NCBI GenBank assembly: GCA_964612505.1
Contig: CAZTEX010000005.1
Span: 36,749-100,748 of the forward strand
From: JAAZZY01 sp964612505
Lineage (GTDB): Bacteria > Chlamydiota > Chlamydiia > Chlamydiales > JAAZZY01
Direction of reading: 5' to 3'
Length of the DNA stretch: 64,000 nucleotides
The translations under genes and the position numbers were made by a program. This document shows positions 18,134-26,965 of the stretch, in pieces (position 1 is the first letter of the stretch; every line of letters begins with the position of its first letter). Under the pieces are notes generated by a model, which saw nothing but the letters and a program-made list of their open reading frames with translations, ran no database searches and was not told where the DNA came from.

Positions 18134-19312
18134 ATGGACCAAATGCCACACCCCAAAATCCTGCAGATTAACCATGATCATTTAGGCATTTGCGAAACTT
18201 TTTTTGAACCCAAAAGCAATTTACTTTTTTACGTTCTTTGCGACGCCATTAACATCAACAACCCTGAAAAAAATCTCTCTATTTCTAGAGAATTTGAAAA
18301 AATCATCAAAGAATATCTTCATTTACACTGGACAGAGCTTACTGAAAAAATTCTAAAAAAAGCTCTTGACCATGCCCAAAATCATTTTTTGAAAAACTAT
18401 CTTTCCTATGAAAATCAACTTAAGATTGCTATCACCATCATTGTTGAAGAAAGCAAAGGGACTCCCTCTGAAATTAAAAATCTCCTTATTGCAGGAGCGG
18501 GAGATATTAAAGTCTTTCAACTAGACAAAACGCTCCAGCTTCTTTTTTATGATCCTGAAATACCTCAACTTCCAGAAAACCTCTCTTTAAAGAAAAGATT
18601 TCATTACATAACTAATGCGATTGGGCCTCCTAATTTTAAGTGCAGTATTACATCTGCCCAGCTTAAACCCGACAGCTCTTTGCTTATTTCCACTTATGGC
18701 GCCTATAGTAAATCAAACAAAACGAAGCTTTTTTCTTTATTTTCCAATTTAGAACAAAAAAAACCCCAGGTTTATAAGCTCCTTGTAAAATCCAAGGACA
18801 AAGATCATTTAGGTATTTTCGCCCATATTGCTTTCAAACCAAAAAATTTAAACAGCTATAGTCATGAAACTCCTGCAAAAACAAACTTTCCCCATTCGTT
18901 CTTTTTAGACTCCAAAAAAGAAAAGCATTTTCCCGTTTGGGCTTTGAAAATCGCCTCGGTGGCCATTGTCAGCTTGCTTTGCCTAGAATTTTTTAATTAT
19001 TATCTTAAATTAACTAAAACTACCCCTTACAATCTTTTTGTCGATGATGTGCCTAAATCTGTACAAACAAGCATCGATTTAAAATCTTTGAAAAAACCCT
19101 TAGAACTCCCTTTCATTAAAGAAAGAGCCTACATTGTGGATCTTAAAGAGAAGTATGATCAACAATCCAAAGTAGTTGAAAAACTGCAATCTATCGTCAA
19201 TGAACAAGATAAAGCTCTAAGAGACCTACAAGTCAAAAACTTTTATCAAAACGATACCATCTCAGCTAAATCCTACAGACCTAAAGAAGAAGATTTAAGC
19301 CACAATAATTAA
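18134..19312 (+). CDS. PP2C-like pseudophosphatase with a transmembrane segment
   Basis: A 392-residue protein whose first 235 residues follow the PP2C/PPM serine-threonine phosphatase pattern. NHD (13-15) matches the NED motif, VLCDA (D37) the DG motif, IAGAGDIKVF (G123-D124) the GDSRxY motif, and HYITNAIG the LTRALG motif. LLISTYGA matches LLCSDGL but lacks the metal-binding Asp (TYG instead of SDG), and KDHLGIF matches DNxT. One hydrophobic helix at about 268-290 is followed by a charged coiled-coil tail (to residue 392). The domain is therefore probably cytoplasmic, with the tail across the inner membrane. Loss of the SDG aspartate suggests weak or no catalysis. It diverges from trmB and precedes exbB by 92 bp. 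Confidence 0.65.
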   Translation: MDQMPHPKILQINHDHLGICETFFEPKSNLLFYVLCDAININNPEKNLSISREFEKIIKEYLHLHWTELTEKILKKALDHAQNHFLKNYLSYENQLKIAITIIVEESKGTPSEIKNLLIAGAGDIKVFQLDKTLQLLFYDPEIPQLPENLSLKKRFHYITNAIGPPNFKCSITSAQLKPDSSLLISTYGAYSKSNKTKLFSLFSNLEQKKPQVYKLLVKSKDKDHLGIFAHIAFKPKNLNSYSHETPAKTNFPHSFFLDSKKEKHFPVWALKIASVAIVSLLCLEFFNYYLKLTKTTPYNLFVDDVPKSVQTSIDLKSLKKPLELPFIKERAYIVDLKEKYDQQSKVVEKLQSIVNEQDKALRDLQVKNFYQNDTISAKSYRPKEEDLSHNN

Positions 19313-19342
19313 ACTTCCTTGCATTGAATTTTGACTAAACAG

Positions 19343-19372
19343 TTGCAATATTTTTTCCTAGCTAGGTATTGT
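19343..19372 (+). promoter_or_regulatory. Possible sigma-70 promoter for exbB
   Basis: TTGCAA (19343-19348) and TATTGT (19367-19372) are separated by 18 bases, with the exbB start at 19405. Both boxes are two mismatches or fewer from consensus. Moderate support only, in an AT-rich region. Confidence 0.4.
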
Positions 19373-19404
19373 AAAAAATAATTGATTGATAATGAAGGTA
19401 TCTT

Positions 19405-20109
19405 ATGAAAAGAATGTTGACTGCTATATTAGCTTTTGGCGCATCTCTCCACTCGCAAGAATTTGTTCAACCCGAAGTTTTGAAAACCAACCTGGATTTA
19501 ATAAAAATTTTTAAAGGGGCTCCTATCATTTATTCAGCACTGATCTTGTTATCGATTTTAGCATTTATCATCTGGCTTTATAGCTTTTTTACTTTAAAGC
19601 TATCTGACATGATGCCTTCAAGATTCATTCATCAAATCAGATCCCAACTTAGTGAAAGGCGTTTTGATGCCGCTTTAATCACGTGTCAGCAAGACCATAA
19701 CTTTTCATCTAATGTGATTGCCTGTGGGATTGCTGCTCGAAGACATGGCCCACAAGTCATGATGGAAGCGATGCAAGCAGAAGGCAAACGTTGTAGCAAT
19801 TCACTTTGGCAACGTATCTCCATATTAAATGATATTGCTGTAGTAGCCCCTATGCTAGGCCTTCTAGGTACTGTGCTTGGAATGTTTTATGCCTTTTATG
19901 ATTCCAACCGAACATTGGATAGTTTCAGCACTATTTTTGATGGACTAGGTATTGCTATGGGAACCACGGTCCTGGGCCTTTTTGTTGCCATCGGCTCGAT
20001 GATTTTCTATACTACTTTAAAATATAGAGTCGTTAGACTTCTGAATTGTATCGAGAACGAAGCTTTTAGTTTAGGCAGCTTAATAGAAACAGACTTAGTA
20101 ACAGCGTAA
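19405..20109 (+). CDS. exbB: MotA/TolQ/ExbB proton channel family protein
   Basis: Inner-membrane proton-channel subunit that drives TonB- or Tol-type energy transfer to the envelope. It has three membrane segments, at about residues 35-58, 145-168 and 180-202. The family-typical segment ILNDIAVVAPMLGLLGTVLGMFYAF is followed by GIAMGTTVLGLFVAI. The first 20 residues resemble a signal peptide (MLTAILAFGASLHSQ), as in ExbB proteins with N-terminal extensions. The partner exbD follows after 4 bp. In Chlamydia the equivalent pair is upstream of tolB and pal; neither follows directly here. Confidence 0.9.
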   Translation: MKRMLTAILAFGASLHSQEFVQPEVLKTNLDLIKIFKGAPIIYSALILLSILAFIIWLYSFFTLKLSDMMPSRFIHQIRSQLSERRFDAALITCQQDHNFSSNVIACGIAARRHGPQVMMEAMQAEGKRCSNSLWQRISILNDIAVVAPMLGLLGTVLGMFYAFYDSNRTLDSFSTIFDGLGIAMGTTVLGLFVAIGSMIFYTTLKYRVVRLLNCIENEAFSLGSLIETDLVTA

Positions 20110-20113
20110 GAAG

Positions 20114-20638
20114 ATGAGTTTTATACCTGAAGACGAAATTAAACCTAAATTGGGCATTAACTTTGCTCCTATGATTGATTTTCTGTTTTTGATGGTTGTT
20201 TTTTTTGCATGTCTTGCCATCTCAAGAATCACAACAAAAGATATCGATATCGACCTTGTGAAAATTCATGATGAAATTGCTCAACGCCCTTCAAATGCAG
20301 ATTATGATTATAAAGTGGTAAATATCAATATCAATGAAGAAGGGCATTATAAATGGGTCACTGAAATTCGAGATTACCCCATGAAACATGCACAACAAAT
20401 CGCAGATGAGCTTTTAAATCAGTATAAAAAAGGTTTTTTACCTGAAAATAAACTCAAGACTCAAGTTTTATTAAAAATAGATAAAAATGCAAAATGGGAA
20501 CCTATTTTGCAAGCCATCTTTGCCGTAAGAGATGCGGGCTTTGAAGTTCATCCTGTCTACTTACCCGATCAATTTTCCGAGCCTTCTATCCATCTTATGG
20601 AATTTAAATTAGACAATACTCAAGGAAATCCAACATGA
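20114..20638 (+). CDS. exbD: ExbD/TolR family protein
   Basis: Partner of ExbB/TolQ. It has a short cytoplasmic N-terminus, one membrane helix with the functional aspartate in FAPMIDFLFLMVVFF, and a periplasmic alpha/beta domain (ILQAIFAVRDAGFEVHPVYL near the end). The Asp in the MID motif is intact, so proton coupling should work. The 174-residue length is slightly above the usual 140-150. It overlaps the start of the downstream lipoprotein gene by 4 bp. Confidence 0.9.
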   Translation: MSFIPEDEIKPKLGINFAPMIDFLFLMVVFFACLAISRITTKDIDIDLVKIHDEIAQRPSNADYDYKVVNININEEGHYKWVTEIRDYPMKHAQQIADELLNQYKKGFLPENKLKTQVLLKIDKNAKWEPILQAIFAVRDAGFEVHPVYLPDQFSEPSIHLMEFKLDNTQGNPT

Positions 20639-21114
20639 AACAGATTATTTGTGTCTTATTACTTTTATTCATTCTACCCTCTTGTAAACATAAAAAGGCC
20701 GAACGCAATGTCTCCATTATGCAAAACCAAGACTCTCTTATTAATGCATGGTATGGGAAAGATCATTTTAAGCCTGGTGTCGTGACAAAAGATGAACCTT
20801 TAAATACAAACCCAAAACAAGAATCTGTAGAAATTGATGCTGGACAAATTGTCATCAATCCCCCTGCCACTAACGCTAATTCAACCGCAAGTTTAGCAGA
20901 ACCTCAAGGAGAATCTCTCTCTCATGAAACTACGCAAACACAGCTTGCTTTAGAGCCTACCAACTCCCCTTCTTCTTTGGAAAAGTCTGAATCACAACCT
21001 ATCGCCAGTAAATATGAAGAAGAAAAAAATGACTCTATCCTAGAAAATGATTCTGAAGAGATAGATCCTTCTATTTCATACCATGAAATGAATCCTATGG
21101 AAGTGGATGAGTAA
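20635..21114 (+). CDS. Putative lipoprotein of the exbB-exbD operon
   Basis: A 159-residue protein with a clear lipoprotein signal peptide, FILPSC, placing the lipidated Cys at about residue 17. The mature part is low-complexity, rich in Ser, Glu, Gln and Asn, with an acidic end (DDSEEI, EVDE), and looks disordered. It overlaps exbD by 4 bp and is surely in the same operon. It might replace the periplasmic TonB/TolA-like linker or simply occupy the position of the unknown gene after tolR in Chlamydia; neither can be told from the sequence. Confidence 0.7.
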   Translation: MKQIICVLLLLFILPSCKHKKAERNVSIMQNQDSLINAWYGKDHFKPGVVTKDEPLNTNPKQESVEIDAGQIVINPPATNANSTASLAEPQGESLSHETTQTQLALEPTNSPSSLEKSESQPIASKYEEEKNDSILENDSEEIDPSISYHEMNPMEVDE

Positions 21115-21129
21115 ACAAAGCTAATTGCT

Positions 21130-22572
21130 TTAAGTTCGTTTAATAAAATGAGGTTTAAGATGCAAAAGGGGCGAAACCTTTGAAGATTGTTGAATCTTTT
21201 CAATTACTTGTAAGTTATAGCTATTATTCATTAACTCATAGAGGTACTCGCGGCGCTCTTTCACAATAGGTCTATTTTTTGCTAGATAAGGTGGGATATG
21301 CATTAAAAACTGTCGTTCAATTTTGGAATCTGTATGCTCTTCAATGCCCAAACTAGCTTGAAAATAATAAAGTAATTTTGTTTGCTCACAGCCTGCGCGG
21401 TCAATCCCATCTCTACAAGAAATATTCACCGATTGAATATTAAACTTTTGCAAACAATAAATAATAATTTGGGTATAGACATGGTCTATAAAATAGCGCT
21501 TTTGGGCTAGGGTCAAAATACTGGCATTACTAAAATATAGTAAATGGACAAAATCAATCACTTTTTTTAAGCCTGCGCAAAACTCACGATCGTCTAGCCA
21601 TAGCTGAGGAAAGTGATAATACCCTCTACCCTGCTTTCCTACTAGCAACTCATAAAACACCTCTTTGAACTGCTCTGAGTTATTTTGGTCGGCATAAGAC
21701 ATTTGTTGATAATAAAAAGCGCCATCCGATGGCAAGCAGATACAAAAAAAATTATTAAAACTACTTTCCAGTTGCTTCACAGCAAAACTACGTTGACCTT
21801 CTTTTCCCCAGGTTCTCTGTTTGTTCACATAAAGATGATTTTTCTTTTCAATCTGCAATTTTTTTAAAAGACCTTTGAATTCTTCAATAATGACAGCTTT
21901 TCTTCCTAAAGACTCCTTCGTTGGAGAACCCATTCTGATCATTTTAATTCTCTGCGGCTTTCCTTGTTGATGAAGAACAAATGTATAAAGTAAAAAAGGG
22001 TGATTGTATTGGTGAGGATCAAAAATAGTTTGCGTCAAATTTTCTGTGATTTTACGCATATCGCGTTCTAAAAAAATAAGGGGTTGAGATGCCAAAATCA
22101 AATGAGATTCATCGAGAAAAGAATAATTTGCAAAATGATGATCAAAATCAATCTTTTTTGATTCTTGTTTGTGAATCAAAGAAGAAAAAAGATCTTGCAA
22201 AAGATGATGTCCAAATAAAAAGAGATGGATGCGATAAAATTTTGTTTTGCAAAGCTCTAAGATCAGATTTTGCACTTGCTCATGCCAGCTCTTAGTAGGC
22301 TCAAGCTTCTCTATCGATCGTAGTCCTTTGCGCAAATATTTTAGAAAGTTTGCATGTTTCTTTTTAAAATCAGGGCTATAGGGTACAAAACAAGATTCTA
22401 TTCTTTTAAGATTTTTAATTAAAAAACGCTCAAGCCTTGAGAATCTTTGATCTTTTTGCTGCAAAGCAAAAGTCTCGATTTGATAACCACCAAATTCTCG
22501 ATATGTCTTTTTAAGTTCTTCTAAAGCAATCTGATAACGTCTATCTCTTCGCTTGTGAAAGCTCCAGCGCAT
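21130..22572 (-). CDS. CX5R phosphatase-like protein, paralogue A
   Basis: A protein of about 480 residues. The ATG at 22572 is preferred because GAGGGG lies 6 bases ahead; the frame opens at 22602. A shared domain starts at RRYQIALEELKK, contains KKNHLYVNKQ and RGYYHFPQLW, and leads to NISCRDGIDRAGCEQTKLL. C386 and R392 (numbered from 22572) form a CX5R motif like that of Cys-dependent phosphatases, most like the CKSGKDR loop of IpgD/SopB/INPP4 inositol phosphatases. No signal peptide is visible. It lies 97 bp behind paralogue B and converges on the exbB operon lipoprotein gene. Phosphoinositide or phosphoprotein phosphatase activity on host targets is an inference. Confidence 0.6.
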   Translation of the reverse strand: MRWSFHKRRDRRYQIALEELKKTYREFGGYQIETFALQQKDQRFSRLERFLIKNLKRIESCFVPYSPDFKKKHANFLKYLRKGLRSIEKLEPTKSWHEQVQNLILELCKTKFYRIHLFLFGHHLLQDLFSSLIHKQESKKIDFDHHFANYSFLDESHLILASQPLIFLERDMRKITENLTQTIFDPHQYNHPFLLYTFVLHQQGKPQRIKMIRMGSPTKESLGRKAVIIEEFKGLLKKLQIEKKNHLYVNKQRTWGKEGQRSFAVKQLESSFNNFFCICLPSDGAFYYQQMSYADQNNSEQFKEVFYELLVGKQGRGYYHFPQLWLDDREFCAGLKKVIDFVHLLYFSNASILTLAQKRYFIDHVYTQIIIYCLQKFNIQSVNISCRDGIDRAGCEQTKLLYYFQASLGIEEHTDSKIERQFLMHIPPYLAKNRPIVKERREYLYELMNNSYNLQVIEKIQQSSKVSPLLHLKPHFIKRT

Positions 22573-22669
22573 GACATGCCCCTCTAAAATGTCACATTGC
22601 AATTTTCAAGATTTTTTGAAAATAGGCAAATTTACAAATTATAAAAGGCTAATTTTTAATTACTTAACC

Positions 22670-24217
22670 TTAAATTTCAAGATCTTTAATCTCTTCTTGA
22701 TGTTCTGCACTTAAAACTCGAGATTCATTTCTCTCAAGAAGCTTTTGAATTGCAGAGTAACAGCGTACTGTGCTGGTAGTTTCAGGGTGACGATGACAAT
22801 GAACAAACGCGGGCCAAAAAGAAAGATAAATTGTTGAATCTAAATGAATAGCCGCTGGAGATATCGTTTGAATTAACATATCAAAAAGGGCTACTGAGCT
22901 CATTGAGTAGTCAATGCCATTATCCCCGGTCCAACTTACATAATTAATCTGATACTCATCTATTAAATATTTCGCGATATGTGCATAAGCAATGTCAATA
23001 AATTGGCAACGCTCAATACGCTCTAAAAATTCTTGATCTTCAAAAAATGTTTTATGAAGATCCTCTAACATTTGGGTTAAAAAGCTAATGAATTTACCAT
23101 CCCTCAAAAGAGCAGAAGGAAAATAAAACCCCTCTTGCCTCAGAAGCATACTATTTAAAAATGTCTCTTTAAAATAACTAGCTCGTAAAAGCCCTAAGTT
23201 GCCTTGTTTATAAAAAGCACTTTCAATAGGCAAAATAACAAAAAGAATCGCCTCATTAAATTCTGGAGATTCAGAAAGCTTTTGCAATGATCTGCTGACT
23301 TTAAATTGCTTAGTATGGCTACTTGCCGTTGTGTCTAGATGACAAATATAAAGATGCTTTTGATTTTGTCTTTTGATTGCCTTTAAATACTCTGTAAATG
23401 TCGGATCGATTAAAGAGTGATAGTTTTTGCCATAAACTGGGCAAGACATCCTCATTAAAGATACTTTACGCCCTTGCCATTGATACGTTGCGATTTTAGA
23501 TCTCATAGAAGCCAAGGCGCCGTCCCAAGAAGCAAAAAAGGGGCATCTCAATTTCCGCTTTAGTTTACTTATCAAAACATAGGAAGTATGAGAGGCAAAT
23601 ATTTTATTGATGAATTTATTGAGCAGTTTTACATTCAACTGTGAAATATCTAATTGAGCTAGCTCTTTAGGGACAATACTCCAAAAATACTGATAACCAA
23701 TAGGTGTTTGGTTTAAGTTAATCGTAAAGTGGGTGTAGCAAATGCTTTGTAATATTTCCGTGACAAATTCACCTATTTTTGGATCTTCCCAGTGAGCCAT
23801 TTCATTTTGATCAATGGCTATTCTCATCGATTCAATAAAATCTTCATAGCGATCGCGCCCTGTTAAATGGGCTTGAAAAGTTTTATCTAAAACCAGCTTT
23901 AATGCGCGCGCTGTTTTCTTTAAAGCCCTTTGTTGCGTATGGACTTCAGTTTGTTTAATAAAAGTTTCTAACGTTTTAATTTTTTGCTTTAGTTCAAGAA
24001 GATCATATGGGCATTGATATTGCAGCTCTGCTAAAGCAATTTCATAACGTTTATGCGTTTGATTGAGAATGTCTTTAGAATTGATCTGATGATTAAATGT
24101 GGCCATCTCCTTTTTCGAAAAACGTCCACGTTTGTAAGAAGCGAAAGGGCAACCTTCTAGAAGACTCACAGACAGGATGAGAGAAAGCGCAAGAAGCCAT
24201 TTGTAGTGCTGCAACAT
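22670..24217 (-). CDS. Lipoprotein paralogue of the CX5R family with catalytic residues lost
   Basis: A 515-residue protein paralogous to the genes on either side: KRYEIALAELQYQ, RMSCPVYGKNYHSLIDPTF, KHLYICHLDT and EGFYFPSALLRDGKF align with the same segments. It differs in two ways. It has a lipoprotein signal peptide (SLLEGC, lipidated Cys23). In the catalytic loop the sequence is SWTGDNGIDYSMSS, so the Cys is Gly431 and the Arg is Tyr437. It is therefore expected to be an inactive, envelope-anchored relative, perhaps binding the same ligand or partner. It is the middle gene of three on the minus strand. Confidence 0.65.
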   Translation of the reverse strand: MLQHYKWLLALSLILSVSLLEGCPFASYKRGRFSKKEMATFNHQINSKDILNQTHKRYEIALAELQYQCPYDLLELKQKIKTLETFIKQTEVHTQQRALKKTARALKLVLDKTFQAHLTGRDRYEDFIESMRIAIDQNEMAHWEDPKIGEFVTEILQSICYTHFTINLNQTPIGYQYFWSIVPKELAQLDISQLNVKLLNKFINKIFASHTSYVLISKLKRKLRCPFFASWDGALASMRSKIATYQWQGRKVSLMRMSCPVYGKNYHSLIDPTFTEYLKAIKRQNQKHLYICHLDTTASSHTKQFKVSRSLQKLSESPEFNEAILFVILPIESAFYKQGNLGLLRASYFKETFLNSMLLRQEGFYFPSALLRDGKFISFLTQMLEDLHKTFFEDQEFLERIERCQFIDIAYAHIAKYLIDEYQINYVSWTGDNGIDYSMSSVALFDMLIQTISPAAIHLDSTIYLSFWPAFVHCHRHPETTSTVRCYSAIQKLLERNESRVLSAEHQEEIKDLEI

Positions 24218-24347
24218 ATTAACCCATCCAAAGAAACTTCTGTCAGGTTAGAAAATCCAAAGATTTGACGCAATAAAAATGGCATTATTACATTTTTGAA
24301 TACTGAGCTTGAAAACCAACATTTTCCTATTTGATAAAATGGTCTCT

Positions 24348-25856
24348 TTAATGACCTGTTATCAATTTAAGAGCTCCAATACTAGGCTCGTGTCTATCTG
24401 CTCTAGGCGGTCTTTCATGATTGAGCGCCGCCGGAAAAGTTAAGGTCCAAAGAAGATCATCAAATGGAACGAGGCGATCTGAAGCGTAGGCCATCAAATT
24501 TGCAGCAGAGCCTGCAGCCCGATCTACTCCATCTTTACAGGTAATATTGAGAGTATCAATATCAAGCGTCTCAATAATTATTTTCCCAATAGCTGCATAA
24601 GCAATGTGTAAAAACTCTTTTCTTTCTTTAGGAGAAAGCACTGTCAAATTTTCTTTACCAGGGAAATACTTTGCGTGTATAGATTCTATTGCGGCATCCA
24701 TCTTCTTATGTAATTCAATTGTCTGTCTAGGATCTTGACTAATCACTTCTGGTAAAAAGTACCCTTCAGTTCCTTTTCTTAAGTTATTAAGAAGAGCGCT
24801 TTTTAAAACATTCAGCTCTTCATCACCACCTTTATAAAAGGTGCTGTCATGAGCAAAACTAACCACATGAAACATCCCTTTAAATTCAAGATCATTAGAG
24901 AGTCCTCTTAATGCCGCTACACGGTTGCCTTCAAGCTTGCTTTCATTAAAACGAGAATCTCCATCACCGGTACTCTGATTATTAATATATAGATATTTTT
25001 TTCCTTCTGCCTTTAACGCTCTTAACATTCCGATAAATAACGGATCTATTTCTGGTTCAGAGTTTGAGCCAACTACAGGACAAGCCGTTCTTAAAAAGGT
25101 TCTAGGTTTTCCAGAAATTACAATTTCGGCTAACTTTGAGCGAACGCTATAGGAAGCTGGATCCCAACTATTAATTGGTAAATTAGCATCTAATTTTTGT
25201 CCTAATTGAGCCAATTTCATGGTGGTTGTGGTTCCTGTCATTCCCTCTTTCATTGTTGCGTGAAGTCTCTCAGCATCTAACTCTTGGATTGAAAATGGTT
25301 TATTCTCTCTAAGAATGTTATCTGTAAATTGAGTTCCTACTGTTGTCCCCTTAATGTCTATTGCAAAATGAGCGCGACAAAGAGCACTAGCGATCTCAGC
25401 CTCTTTCCCCACTGTCGACATAACAGCGCTTCTCAAATCTTGTAAAAAGTTCCGATATAATGTTTTTGCATCTTTTGCCGAAGAACTTGGAGCCTCTTGA
25501 ATGCATCTAAACGCAGCTAATAAAGGCTGATTGTTCACTTCAAATTCTAAAGTGTCAATTTCATCCCCTTCTAGAGTGCCAATACCAACACCATCATACT
25601 CAAAGCCAGCTAATTGGTTTAAAGCCACTGAATAACGCTCTTTGCTATGATCTATCCACAGCGTAGCTCTTGGCAGTGCCGCCGCCTGTTCTGCTCCGGC
25701 CCCTTGACTCTCTCGAATGACCGTCCGAGCCGTCTGAGAAGCTGCATGGTCTTGCGTCGATGGAGCAGTGCTAGCAGTTTCTGATTGATCATCTGGAAAA
25801 AATAAGCTATCATTGAATGCCCAAGCTGCAGGATGACCTTCGGGAAATAAAGCCAT
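24348..25856 (-). CDS. CX5R phosphatase-like protein, paralogue C
   Basis: A 502-residue protein with the clearest form of the catalytic loop, NITCKDGVDRAAGSAANL (C440 and R446). The first 65 residues are a Ser/Ala/Gln-rich disordered leader, as seen in secreted effectors. The shared domain starts at KERYSVALNQL, and RTACPVVGSNSEPEIDPLF, KKYLYINNQS and EGYFLPEVI match paralogues A and B. It lies 131 bp upstream of paralogue B. No signal peptide is present. The loop resembles the CKSGKDRT loop of bacterial IpgD/SopB and human INPP4, but the surrounding fold has not been compared. Confidence 0.62.
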   Translation of the reverse strand: MALFPEGHPAAWAFNDSLFFPDDQSETASTAPSTQDHAASQTARTVIRESQGAGAEQAAALPRATLWIDHSKERYSVALNQLAGFEYDGVGIGTLEGDEIDTLEFEVNNQPLLAAFRCIQEAPSSSAKDAKTLYRNFLQDLRSAVMSTVGKEAEIASALCRAHFAIDIKGTTVGTQFTDNILRENKPFSIQELDAERLHATMKEGMTGTTTTMKLAQLGQKLDANLPINSWDPASYSVRSKLAEIVISGKPRTFLRTACPVVGSNSEPEIDPLFIGMLRALKAEGKKYLYINNQSTGDGDSRFNESKLEGNRVAALRGLSNDLEFKGMFHVVSFAHDSTFYKGGDEELNVLKSALLNNLRKGTEGYFLPEVISQDPRQTIELHKKMDAAIESIHAKYFPGKENLTVLSPKERKEFLHIAYAAIGKIIIETLDIDTLNITCKDGVDRAAGSAANLMAYASDRLVPFDDLLWTLTFPAALNHERPPRADRHEPSIGALKLITGH

Positions 25857-25949
25857 AAAAAACCTTCTTTATATATTCTTAATACCGCAACCTCATAGTA
25901 GTATAGCAAAAAAGACTTTTAAAGTCAAGATTAATCGATTCATTATCAT

Positions 25950-26858
25950 ATGCTTAAAAACAATATTTTCTTTATCAATGAGAGGGGTCCCCACTTTTGG
26001 GGAACTAGCGAATTGGCTCAAATGACCCAATATGCTCAGTTGTCAAAATCAGGAGAAACCCTCTATCTAAGTCCAGAGGCCTTTCAAAAGGCTTTAAACA
26101 AACTGAAAGGAAAGAAGGTGCTTATTTATGTTCATGGGTTAAGAACGACCCATCAAGATGTTATTGAAAGCCATCACTCTCTTTATAGCAATATGTTGGC
26201 TTTACAGCTTCCAATGTCCTTTTTCTCTAAAATTGCCAGCTTATTAAAATATTGGGTCGGGTATTCTCTGGAAGAGGCTTACTCCAGCCATTGCCCCTAT
26301 GATGCCATTATTGGCTATAGCTGGCCTAGCTTTGATCATGCAGCTTATTATTACAAAGCCAAAGAAAACGCAACAACTCTAGCTCCAAAATTTGCTCAAG
26401 AAATGGCTAAAATTACAGCTGTTGCAAAAAAAACAGATATTATGGCTCATAGCATGGGCAATCTAATCGTATTTGAAGCCCTTGCAAAGCACGCTCATCC
26501 CAAAGTAAACATCGATCATATTTATTCTATTGCAGCAGCTCTTCCACATGATTGCTTAAGTGCTACAAAAGGTTATCAAAAAGCCTTAGAGTGTTGCCAA
26601 AATCTTTTTATTTTCCACTCAAAAAACGATTCAGCCCTCAACTGGCCCTATTATCTTGCAGAATCCTCTTCTCTTGCACTTGGGCTTATCGGCCCCAAGT
26701 TGATGACTGACAATTCTTCCAAAATAAAAATCATTAATGCCTCAGATGTTATTAAAGGACATTCTGGTTATATTTCTTCAGATAAATTTTATAATTACTT
26801 ATTAAAAATTCATAATCGTGAATTGGATTCTACTGAAAATCACTTCATTCTTTCATAA
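25950..26858 (+). CDS. DUF900-like alpha/beta hydrolase
   Basis: A 302-residue protein of the alpha/beta hydrolase fold. VLIYVHGLRTTHQDV gives the oxyanion-hole region. YSWPSFDHAAYYYKAKENA and DIMAHSMGN (nucleophile Ser in HSMGN) are the signature of the DUF900 family. A later DS-rich stretch (IFHSKNDSALNW) may supply the acid and GHSGY the histidine. No signal peptide. Esterase or lipase activity is likely but the substrate is unknown. It is a solitary gene divergent from paralogue C. Confidence 0.75.
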   Translation: MLKNNIFFINERGPHFWGTSELAQMTQYAQLSKSGETLYLSPEAFQKALNKLKGKKVLIYVHGLRTTHQDVIESHHSLYSNMLALQLPMSFFSKIASLLKYWVGYSLEEAYSSHCPYDAIIGYSWPSFDHAAYYYKAKENATTLAPKFAQEMAKITAVAKKTDIMAHSMGNLIVFEALAKHAHPKVNIDHIYSIAAALPHDCLSATKGYQKALECCQNLFIFHSKNDSALNWPYYLAESSSLALGLIGPKLMTDNSSKIKIINASDVIKGHSGYISSDKFYNYLLKIHNRELDSTENHFILS

Positions 26859-26965
26859 AGATTTAAAGATAACACACTAAAAACGTTTATTTATTTTATT
26901 TGCAAATATTTTTTTATTAGATAGACTCGAATTCATTAATATATCTTTAATTTATGGAGATCGGG

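Noticed and set aside
21922..25856. Idea that the middle paralogue (22670) is simply a pseudogene
   Set aside because: It has an intact full-length frame, a good lipoprotein signal and conserved non-catalytic blocks, so it looks maintained rather than decaying.
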